In this document: one piece after another, positions 6,968 through 12,694 of the stretch
How the letters are laid out: each line of letters opens with the position of its first letter
Numbering within the stretch: the first letter of the stretch is position 1
DNA from: Oscillospiraceae bacterium
GTDB lineage: Bacteria > Bacillota > Clostridia > Oscillospirales > Ruminococcaceae
Direction: 5' to 3'
Length of the DNA: 12,694 nucleotides
Assembly (NCBI GenBank): GCA_028694405.1
Contig: JAQUTM010000053.1
Location: 1 to 12,694, forward strand
Made by a program: the position numbers and the translations under genes
The notes under the pieces: model-generated
Seen by the model: the letters and a program-made list of their open reading frames with translations, nothing else
Told to the model about the DNA's origin: nothing
Databases searched by the model: none

Positions 6968-7936
6968 TTAATCTTGTGTTGGTTTTTTTTCAAAGGTGGT
7001 TTCGCTTATAATAAAGCGGGGTCGTTGCTTGGTTTCATTATAAATTTTGCCAATATATTCGCCAATTACGCCAAGGCTGAGCAGTTGGATACCTCCCATA
7101 AAGAAAATAGCGCAAAACATACTGCTCCAACCCGCCACAGTAAACCCAATTATTTTTTCCACTATGGTCCAAATAATTGCAATAACGCTTAAAATGCTAA
7201 TAATAAAGCCTAAACTTGTAATAATACGAATAGGTTTTATAGATAAACTTGTAATTCCGTCAAAAGCAAAGGCAAGCATTTTTTTTAAGGGATAGTGGCT
7301 TTCACCTGCAATGCGTTCAGCACGCTCGTAATAAACACTGTTACTGCGGTATCCAATCATAGGTACTAAACCGCGCAAAAACAAATTAACCTCTTTAAAC
7401 TGGGCAAGTCCTTCTAGGGCACGTTTGCTCATTAAACGGTAATCTGCGTGGTTGTAAACGGTGTCTGCCCCCAGTGCGCTCATAAGCTTGTAAAAGCTTT
7501 CGGCGGTAAAGCGTTTAAAAAACGTATCTGTAGTGCGTTTACTGCGCACACCGTAAACAATGTCACAACCAGCCTCATATTCTGTAAGCATATCGTCCAT
7601 TGCGTTAATATCATCTTGACCGTCGCAGTCAATGCTTATGGTAATATCAGCCAGCTCTTTTGCTGTCATTAAACCACATAAAAGAGCGTTTTGGTGGCCG
7701 CGGTTACGAGATAAGCATACGCCGGCGTAGTGCTTGTCCTGTTTGGAAAGGTCGGTAATTACTTGCCATGTTTTATCCTTACTGCCATCATTCACAAACA
7801 TAACACGGCTATCGTCGCTTATGCGGCCGGCAGCTATAAAACTGTTTAATTTACTTAAAAACATACCACTGGTTTCAGGTAAAACAGCCTCTTCGTTGTA
7901 GCAGGGAATAACAATATACAAAACTGGATCCTTCAT
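6968..7936 (-). CDS. Membrane-anchored GT2 glycosyltransferase, DPM1/GtrB-like (polyprenyl-phosphate sugar synthesis)
   Basis: A 322-residue glycosyltransferase of the GtrB/YkcC/CsbB group. These enzymes typically transfer a sugar from a nucleotide donor to undecaprenyl phosphate on the inner membrane face, giving a lipid-linked donor for side-chain glycosylation. The GT-A domain occupies residues about 5-225, with YIVIPCYNEE at the start, VNDGS (48-52), SRNRGHQNAL (77-86), metal-binding DCDGQDD (103-109) and HADYRLMSKRAL (163-174). Two membrane segments follow (about 236-260 and 267-295) with the GEYIGKIYNETKQRP tail typical of the group. The frame is open to 7966, but GGAGGT fits the ATG at 7936-7934, and the earlier in-frame ATG is part of that ribosome binding site. 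A promoter sits just upstream. The flippase (GtrA) and final transferase usually found with it are not in the window. Confidence 0.92.
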   Translation of the reverse strand: MKDPVLYIVIPCYNEEAVLPETSGMFLSKLNSFIAAGRISDDSRVMFVNDGSKDKTWQVITDLSKQDKHYAGVCLSRNRGHQNALLCGLMTAKELADITISIDCDGQDDINAMDDMLTEYEAGCDIVYGVRSKRTTDTFFKRFTAESFYKLMSALGADTVYNHADYRLMSKRALEGLAQFKEVNLFLRGLVPMIGYRSNSVYYERAERIAGESHYPLKKMLAFAFDGITSLSIKPIRIITSLGFIISILSVIAIIWTIVEKIIGFTVAGWSSMFCAIFFMGGIQLLSLGVIGEYIGKIYNETKQRPRFIISETTFEKKPTQD

Positions 7937-7973
7937 TTTTACCTCCATTCGTACACATTGGTACAATACTTAT

Positions 7974-8002
7974 ATTATAGCGAATATAAATGCTAAATAC
8001 AA
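7974..8002 (-). promoter_or_regulatory. Sigma-A-type promoter for the GtrB-like gene
   Basis: On the minus strand, TTGTAT (8002-7997) and a consensus TATAAT (7979-7974) are separated by 17 bp. Transcription would start near 7967, giving a leader of about 30 nt with GGAGGT before ATG 7936. This is the clearest promoter in the window and supports transcription of the GT2-flavin reductase pair as a unit. Confidence 0.7.
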
Positions 8003-8070
8003 TAAATTTAAAGTCTAATATGGCAAAATCTATCATACAATATAGAGATAAGTTGCAAATTTATGTAGGA

Positions 8071-8090
8071 AATAGGGGAATAGGGGAATA
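8071..8090 (+). repeat. Tandem AATAGGGG repeat carrying a doubled ribosome binding site
   Basis: AATAGGGG occurs twice in direct tandem (8071-8078 and 8079-8086), followed by a partial third copy (AATA, 8087-8090). The second AGGGG is 8 nt before ATG 8095, so it serves as the ribosome binding site and sets the start of the orphan gene. The upstream copy would allow a second ribosome contact or reflect slippage. Length change here would alter translation efficiency. Confidence 0.6.
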
Positions 8091-8094
8091 TAGT

Positions 8095-8454
8095 ATGAGA
8101 GCGGGGCAAATTATTACAGCGGTACAGGCCGTTTTAAAACAGGAGTTAACCTCTGTACAGGCGTTAAGCAATATTTTAGCTTGCGAAGCGCGGCTGTGCA
8201 CAATGGCACAGCAAAAAGGCCCAAAAGCAATGCGTGCAGATACTTTATTATTGCTGCCTGCGGGGTGGCAGCATGTGTACATCTATTATATTGCGGCAAT
8301 TTTGGCGTTAGAAGAGCAAAAGTTTGAGCGCTATCAGGTGCTTATGCAGCTTTTTTCTTCTGCCGCAGAAGAGTATTTTACACTGTACGGTAACCGTTCA
8401 GGCGCTAAAAAAATAAGCTTAGCACCACGTTATCGCAATTTACAAAGCCTTTAA
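8095..8454 (+). CDS. Small hypothetical protein, function unknown
   Basis: I do not recognise this 119-residue protein. It appears almost entirely helical, with alternating hydrophobic and polar stretches (ITAVQAVLKQELTSVQALSNIL, residues about 6-28). A motif-like segment WQHVYIYYIAAILALEEQKFERYQ lies at about 58-81, and the tail is basic (SGAKKISLAPRYRNLQSL). No signal peptide, metal-binding cysteine set or catalytic motif stands out; the hydrophobic stretch at about 62-72 is too short and mixed for a confident membrane helix. The frame is open from 7990, but I start at ATG 8095 because it has AGGGG 8 nt upstream, while upstream ATGs lack a ribosome binding site and fall in AT-rich promoter DNA. 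Its 3' end overlaps the convergent Crp/Fnr gene by 15 bp. No clear promoter was found. The codon pattern resembles its neighbours, so it is probably a real gene. Confidence 0.65.
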   Translation: MRAGQIITAVQAVLKQELTSVQALSNILACEARLCTMAQQKGPKAMRADTLLLLPAGWQHVYIYYIAAILALEEQKFERYQVLMQLFSSAAEEYFTLYGNRSGAKKISLAPRYRNLQSL

Positions 8455-9117
8455 AGCGGGTAAATTTAAAATTTTAAAGCAGTTGCGGCGGTAGACGATT
8501 AAGCCTGCCGCCTGCATACGCGAAAGCTCTCTGCTCAAAGCGCTGCGCTCGCAATTTAGATAATGAGCCAAAGCTGTGCGATTTAACGAAATAGAAAATT
8601 CCATATCGGCAGCAGGAGAAGCACTGAGCAAAAACAGTGCTATTTTTTTGCGCAAATTTTTTTCTATTAAAATATCCATGCGCTTATCCAAGGCAAAATA
8701 TTTGTCACTGATAACGCCTATCCAGTTTTTTAACAGCTGTTGGTAAGCTACGTGAGAAGAAGGCGGCGGTGTAATAATGCGCTGATAAGGCAAAAACAAA
8801 ATTTTGGCAGCCTGTACACAGGTAAGGGTAACAGGACTTTTTACATGGCTGCCACTCAAAATATCGGCAAAAATGCCGCCGGTGGTAATGCTATTTATTT
8901 GAATATCTGCGCCGGCGGCGGTATATTTTCCGGCTACTAAGGTGCCGTTTAAAACCACACCGATGCTGTGGGTTTCGTAGCCTGCAAGCAAAACAATTTC
9001 ACCCTTTTGATAGGTTTTAATCTGCGGCTCCAGCCAATCCATCAAAAATAAAAAGTCTGTATGGCTTAAATTGTGAAAAAGAGGAGTATGGGTCAATATA
9101 GAGTAATATTTATCCAT
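8440..9117 (-). CDS. Crp/Fnr-family transcriptional regulator
   Basis: A 225-residue regulator with an N-terminal cyclic-nucleotide-binding-type beta-barrel (about residues 12-115; GEIVLLAGYETHSIGVVLNG at 39-58 is the typical strand-turn-strand). A long dimerisation helix follows (about 120-165), then a C-terminal winged helix (about 172-220). The recognition region is NRTALAHYLNCERSALSRELSRMQAAGLI (179-207), the standard Crp/Fnr helix-turn-helix. The cysteines (C100, C189, C213) do not form an Fnr-like N-terminal iron-sulfur cluster, so oxygen sensing by that mechanism is not supported; the effector is unknown. The start at 9117 is preceded by CGAGG (9131-9127), 9 nt away. HemW ends 15 bp upstream, so it is the last gene of the four-gene operon. 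It converges on the orphan gene with a 15-bp overlap and no terminator between them. Confidence 0.9.
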   Translation of the reverse strand: MDKYYSILTHTPLFHNLSHTDFLFLMDWLEPQIKTYQKGEIVLLAGYETHSIGVVLNGTLVAGKYTAAGADIQINSITTGGIFADILSGSHVKSPVTLTCVQAAKILFLPYQRIITPPPSSHVAYQQLLKNWIGVISDKYFALDKRMDILIEKNLRKKIALFLLSASPAADMEFSISLNRTALAHYLNCERSALSRELSRMQAAGLIVYRRNCFKILNLPALKAL

Positions 9118-9132
9118 AAATATACACCTCGT

Positions 9133-10209
9133 TTACAATAATTGACAAAGAATTGTGTTTTGTACCAACATTCCTTTCGGGGTTAACGTTAAAATGTTGT
9201 TGCTTAACATTGCATACCCCTCTTTTGTAAGGCGCTGTATAAAAGCTTGCTGTTTTGGGGTAAACTGCAAACCGTATTTTTGCTGCAAGGTTGTTAAATT
9301 CAAACCTTTTGTAAGCCGAAGCTGCAACATAATATAGTCCTCTGCCGTACAATCTCCATCAGCCACAGGACGGGAAAGCCCCGCCAAAAAATTTTGCAGG
9401 TTAGGCGGATAAAAAAAGCGTTTGCCTTTTATACAGCTATGGGCTGCGGGGCCAAGCCCCAAATAGTCTTCACAGTTCCAATATAGCAAATTATGGCGGC
9501 TTTCAAAGCCGGGATGTGCAAAGTTACTGATTTCATATTGCGCATACCCTGCTTTTTTAAGCTGGGCCACCATATAAAGATAAAAATCAGAGGCTTGCTC
9601 TTCTGTAGGCAAAGCACTGGGCGGGTGAATACCAAATGCGGTGCCCTCTTCTATTTTTAACAAATAGCTGCTGATATGTGTAACACCGCCCTCCACCAAA
9701 AGTGCCATCGTGGCATCAAACTCTGCACAAGAGTAGTGCGGCAACGCCAGCATAATATCTCCACTGATGTTGGTAAAGCCTGCTGTCTTGGTCATAAAAA
9801 GGGCTGTCTTTGCCTGTTCTGCCGTATGGGGACGGCCCAAGGTATGCAGACTGCTGTTTAAGGCTGTTTGTACGCCAAAGCTGATACGATTTACGCCTGC
9901 CAGCCGATAGCCTTTCAGGCTGTCGGCCGTAACAGTTTCCGGGTTTGCCTCCAAAGTGATTTCTGCGTCTGCTTTAACAGGCAGAGCCTGTAAAAGCTGC
10001 CGCACCTGGTCGGGCTGCAGCAGACTGGGAGTCCCGCCTCCAAAATAAACCGTGTCGGCTTTTTGCAGCGGGGCATGGTAGCTTATTTGGTCTAAAAGAG
10101 CCGCTATATAGCTATGGGGTACGCTTTTGCTGTGCCCCATAGAGTAAAAATCACAATAGTGGCATTTGCTTAGGCAATAAGGAATATGAATGTACACACC
10201 AAAAGGCAT
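9133..10209 (-). CDS. hemW: HemW, radical SAM heme chaperone (HemN-related)
   Basis: A 358-residue radical SAM protein of the HemN/HemW family. The cluster-binding motif CLSKCHYCDF (C12, C16, C19) has Phe where true oxygen-independent coproporphyrinogen oxidase HemN has a fourth Cys. Together with HNLLYW (239-244), the HNxxYW heme-binding signature, this identifies HemW, a protein proposed to hand heme to apo-proteins, over HemN. SAM-binding FGGGTPS (56-62) and LEANPE (86-91) are present, as are the family blocks YEISNFA and DYLGLGPAAHS. The C-terminal part (about 285-355) matches the HemN C-terminal domain. AGGAGGT just before ATG 10209 gives a strong start. It is 16 bp after the SGNH gene and 15 bp before the Crp/Fnr gene. 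Older databases often mislabel such proteins as HemN. Confidence 0.93.
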   Translation of the reverse strand: MPFGVYIHIPYCLSKCHYCDFYSMGHSKSVPHSYIAALLDQISYHAPLQKADTVYFGGGTPSLLQPDQVRQLLQALPVKADAEITLEANPETVTADSLKGYRLAGVNRISFGVQTALNSSLHTLGRPHTAEQAKTALFMTKTAGFTNISGDIMLALPHYSCAEFDATMALLVEGGVTHISSYLLKIEEGTAFGIHPPSALPTEEQASDFYLYMVAQLKKAGYAQYEISNFAHPGFESRHNLLYWNCEDYLGLGPAAHSCIKGKRFFYPPNLQNFLAGLSRPVADGDCTAEDYIMLQLRLTKGLNLTTLQQKYGLQFTPKQQAFIQRLTKEGYAMLSNNILTLTPKGMLVQNTILCQLL

Positions 10210-10225
10210 AAAACCTCCTATAAAA

Positions 10226-11479
10226 TCAGCCTAACTGTTCACATAAACGGTTATAGTTTTCTAAAATTTTGTTATACTCTTCGCGCACGGCATCAAGGGT
10301 AATTCTTGCGTCATCGGCAGCACGCAGCAGGGCTTCGTAATCTGATGTGCCTTGTCCTTGCTCGGCAACAATAACCGCATCGGTAGCCAAGCGCTCAAAT
10401 TGAGCTAAGTTATCCTGTGCCTGCTGCATTGAAACCTCTGCGTCTTCGCGTAAAATTGTTTTAATTTGTACGCTATAGCTGTCAATGGCAGCTGCGCTTG
10501 CAGCGTAAGAGCTATAGGCAGGGTCGGCGCGGTGGTCTGTAAAAGAATAGTTTTGTACAATATAGTTCATTAAAGCGTAGGTAACTTTTTCAGCGCCCAA
10601 CAAATTTAAGTGCCCTGCATCTCCTGCATCAAAGGCATAGCTTAGGCCGATTTCATCTGTCATACGGTTTAAATTTATAAAAGGTACACTGTGCTCGTTT
10701 GCATAAATTGCCATATGATTCAGATATCCCATATCTTCGGCAACTATGCTGTAAGGCGTACAGACATACAAAAGCTGCGCCCCGTTTTGACGGCATAAAT
10801 CCTCAAGTTTGGTTAAATAGTCGGTGTTTTTAATCATCATATATTCCAAAGCTGCATCGTCCCACGGGGGTGGGGTTTCTTGAGGAGAAATTTCTTGGCG
10901 AGGGTGAAACCCCTTAAAGTTATCGGCGGTATTTTTAGTAAGCAGCAAAGCCTCTTTGGTAACAGAGGCATAAGAAGTATGATAATAAGCCAACGGGTTG
11001 CGTGCAGAAGCCCGCATTTCCGGCAGTAAGCAGGCGTTAATTGCCTCTTTTTTGTTTTCAGACCACGGCATAGTGGCCAAGATATTTAAAGCGTTTCCGC
11101 TGCCAAAAAATTCGTCTTGGGTGTTAATTTCGTATACGTCCAGTACCACCAATTTGGGACGTTGTGTTTTAAAAAACTCTACAGCATAGTAATAGCTGGC
11201 AAAAACAGATTGGTTTCCGTCCGAGACCAAATTGGCTGCAATTCCGTAGTTGTCCCAAAACATTGCGGGATTAACAGAGGTAAAAACGTGGCTGGGCCCT
11301 AAAAAGAGAATATCAGCAGTGTTTTGCTTCTCGTCGTAGATTGTGCCATGTATAGGCAGGCCCCATTCGTCCTTTGGGGTAAGCACCTGCATGGCATACC
11401 AAGCAAGCGCCAAAAACACAAGCAGCGTTGCCAAAATTGCCAGAGGATTTGGACGATGTTTCTTTTTATAAGCAGACAA
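10226..11479 (-). CDS. MBOAT-associated SGNH-type O-acyltransferase partner (AlgJ/DltD-like role)
   Basis: A 417-residue membrane-anchored, extracytoplasmic protein, the usual partner of MBOAT proteins in O-acylation of exported glycans. After a basic N-terminus, one membrane segment (about 13-32) anchors it. The SGNH-like fold shows LFLGPSH (58-64; candidate nucleophile Ser63), VVLDVYEIN (111-119) and a C-terminal catalytic DAGHLNLLGAEKVT (287-300) with Asp287 and His290. Residues from about 330 to 417 form a long helical, coiled-coil-like extension beyond the catalytic region. It starts with TTG at 11479-11477; TAAGGAGGG, whose TAA is the MBOAT stop codon, lies about 7 nt upstream, so the two are probably translationally coupled. 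Gene order and motifs make O-acetylation likely; the polymer acted on is not shown. Confidence 0.85.
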   Translation of the reverse strand: MSAYKKKHRPNPLAILATLLVFLALAWYAMQVLTPKDEWGLPIHGTIYDEKQNTADILFLGPSHVFTSVNPAMFWDNYGIAANLVSDGNQSVFASYYYAVEFFKTQRPKLVVLDVYEINTQDEFFGSGNALNILATMPWSENKKEAINACLLPEMRASARNPLAYYHTSYASVTKEALLLTKNTADNFKGFHPRQEISPQETPPPWDDAALEYMMIKNTDYLTKLEDLCRQNGAQLLYVCTPYSIVAEDMGYLNHMAIYANEHSVPFINLNRMTDEIGLSYAFDAGDAGHLNLLGAEKVTYALMNYIVQNYSFTDHRADPAYSSYAASAAAIDSYSVQIKTILREDAEVSMQQAQDNLAQFERLATDAVIVAEQGQGTSDYEALLRAADDARITLDAVREEYNKILENYNRLCEQLG

Positions 11480-11492
11480 AGTTTAACCCTCC

Positions 11493-12694
11493 TTAAAATT
11501 GAAAATAGATAAATTGACTTGGTGTATATCCAACCGAGTACATACCAAATATTAAAATGGCAAATAAAACCGAAAACCCCAAAACCCATTGGATAAGCAG
11601 GGGAGCAGTGGCGGCAAAATACCCTACAGCAAAATCGCATTCTCGCAGAAGGTCTACAAAAAATAAAACAATAATGGCTGCTACCGCTATGATAAATTCT
11701 ATTTTTACAAGCCCTAAGTTGTACACACCGCCTGCCTTTAGGGGGGCAAAGCTCATATCCGAAAAAATCTTCTTTATAATGGCAAAACCATCGCTTACGG
11801 TAGCCGCACGGAAAAATACCCAAGCAATGTTTATGAAACAAAAAGTAACGGCGGTTTGCACAATCCGTATAGGCAAAAAGCTTTTTTGCGGCTGTGCTTG
11901 ATGATTTGGTCTTAAAAAAACATCTTCTAAAATCTGGTATAAAGCGTGTAGTGCTCCCCAAACAACAAAGGTCCAGCTGGCACCGTGCCAAAGACCGCTG
12001 GCTAAAAAGACAACTGCAATGTTAAAATATTTTCGAGCCGTGCCCTTGCGGTTGCCCCCCAAGGGAATATACAAATAATCGCGGAACCAAGTGGAGAGAG
12101 AAATATGCCATCTGCGCCAAAAATCTGCAACACCTGTGGCAAGATAAGGCTGACGGAAATTTTGCATCAAATCAATGCCAAGCATACGGGCTGCACCTGT
12201 TGCAATGTTACTGTAGGCGGCAAAATCGCAGTAAATTTGAACAGCAAAAAAAGCTGTGGCAAGTAAAAGTGCGCTACCGGGCTGCTGTGCCCAGCTGCCA
12301 TATACCGTATTTACAAGTAGAGCAACGCGGTCTGCAATAACAAGTTTTTGAAAAAACCCCCAAAGCATAAGTAAAAAACCGCGTTTTAAGCGCAGCCAAG
12401 TGAGAGGGTGGGGTGTTTTTAACTGATGCAGCAGGTTTTTGCTGCGCTCGATAGGCCCTGCAACCAGCTGTGGAAAAAAAGAGACAAACAGCGCATAGCG
12501 GACAAAGCTCTTTTCAGCCTCTACATCACCGCGGTAAACATCTACAGTATAACCCAAAGCCTGAAAAGTATAAAAGCTGATGCCAACAGGCAGTAAAATG
12601 CTAAAGGTGGCTTCGGAGGGGGCACCCCCAAGCTTTGTAAGTATCCAGTTTAAATTTTGTAAAAAAAAGCCCCCATATGTAAAAAACAAAAGTA
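11493..12694 (-). CDS. MBOAT-family membrane O-acyltransferase (AlgI/PatA/DltB-like), 5' end outside window
   Basis: Polytopic membrane acyltransferase that would pass acyl groups, usually acetyl, across the membrane to the SGNH partner encoded next. About 400 residues are present, and the reading frame stays open to the window edge. Family members are usually about 460-500 residues, so roughly the first 70-100 residues (the first membrane helices) are missing. Counting from codon 12689, visible family blocks are LLPVGISFYTFQALGYTVDVYRG (32-54), FFPQLVAGPIER (71-82), CDFAAYSNIATGAARMLG (154-171), FWRRWHISLSTWFRDYLYIPLGG (190-212) and SGLWHGASWTFVVWG (231-245), with the conserved active-site histidine H235. 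It heads a tight operon with the SGNH partner 13 bp downstream. Its promoter is outside the window. Confidence 0.93.
   Translation of the reverse strand, partial: LLFFTYGGFFLQNLNWILTKLGGAPSEATFSILLPVGISFYTFQALGYTVDVYRGDVEAEKSFVRYALFVSFFPQLVAGPIERSKNLLHQLKTPHPLTWLRLKRGFLLMLWGFFQKLVIADRVALLVNTVYGSWAQQPGSALLLATAFFAVQIYCDFAAYSNIATGAARMLGIDLMQNFRQPYLATGVADFWRRWHISLSTWFRDYLYIPLGGNRKGTARKYFNIAVVFLASGLWHGASWTFVVWGALHALYQILEDVFLRPNHQAQPQKSFLPIRIVQTAVTFCFINIAWVFFRAATVSDGFAIIKKIFSDMSFAPLKAGGVYNLGLVKIEFIIAVAAIIVLFFVDLLRECDFAVGYFAATAPLLIQWVLGFSVLFAILIFGMYSVGYTPSQFIYFQF

Noticed and set aside
6898..6993. N-terminal extension of the flavin reductase from an upstream ATG at 6993
   Set aside because: It would overlap the end of the GT2 gene, be encoded through a strong hairpin, and add residues unlike the family; the ATG at 6897 has a good ribosome binding site.
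7990..8094. Longer version of the orphan gene starting at 7990
   Set aside because: No ribosome binding site before that ATG, and the region contains the -35 element of the divergent promoter.
9119..9148. Promoter-like TTGTCA and TATATT on the minus strand before the Crp/Fnr gene
   Set aside because: The predicted transcription start would fall inside the start codon region of the gene, so it cannot drive the full reading frame.
11299..11991. 230-codon minus-strand open frame overlapping the MBOAT and SGNH genes
   Set aside because: Its composition is rich in Cys, Arg and Phe, typical of an out-of-frame reading; the overlapping MBOAT frame carries all the family motifs.

Overview
The window looks like chromosomal DNA of an anaerobic Bacillota (Firmicutes) bacterium, most likely a clostridial lineage. 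The base composition is moderately AT-rich, most genes have strong AAGGAGG-type ribosome binding sites, and TTG is used as a start codon. The XRE regulator with a zinc-ribbon tail, HemW and a Crp/Fnr regulator also fit this group. I cannot name a genus. No rRNA, tRNA, CRISPR array, insertion sequence or phage module was seen.

Layout. (1) Positions 25-5320, plus strand: a cell-surface polysaccharide cluster. It has an ABC-2 export permease, its ATPase, and two tandem paralogous proteins that each carry two GT2 glycosyltransferase domains. A strong stem-loop lies between the two glycosyltransferase genes. (2) Positions 5321-6243: an intergenic region with a perfect 19-bp dyad, then a gene for an XRE-type DNA-binding protein with two membrane segments and a C-terminal zinc ribbon. 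It ends in a bidirectional terminator. (3) Positions 6304-7936, minus strand: a membrane-anchored polyprenyl-phosphate-type GT2 gene with a good promoter, followed by a flavin reductase/flavoredoxin gene. The gap between them can fold into two mutually exclusive hairpins, one covering the ribosome binding site. (4) Positions 8095-8454, plus strand: a 119-residue orphan protein with a doubled ribosome binding site, overlapping the next gene tail to tail. (5) Positions 8440-12694, minus strand: a tight four-gene operon of MBOAT O-acyltransferase (cut by the window edge), SGNH-type acyltransfer partner, HemW and a Crp/Fnr regulator.

How it fits together. Region 1 would assemble a glycan on a lipid carrier on the cytoplasmic side and export it through the ABC transporter. 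The MBOAT/SGNH pair in region 5 is the standard architecture for O-acetylating exported glycans and could decorate the same polymer. The GtrB-like enzyme in region 3 could provide a lipid-linked sugar for side-chain glycosylation. The HemW-Crp/Fnr pair and the flavin reductase suggest redox or heme-linked physiology. No complete new system is evident. The least ordinary features are the putative RNA switch at 6903-6957, the operator-like dyad at 5466-5484 and the orphan gene at 8095-8454.
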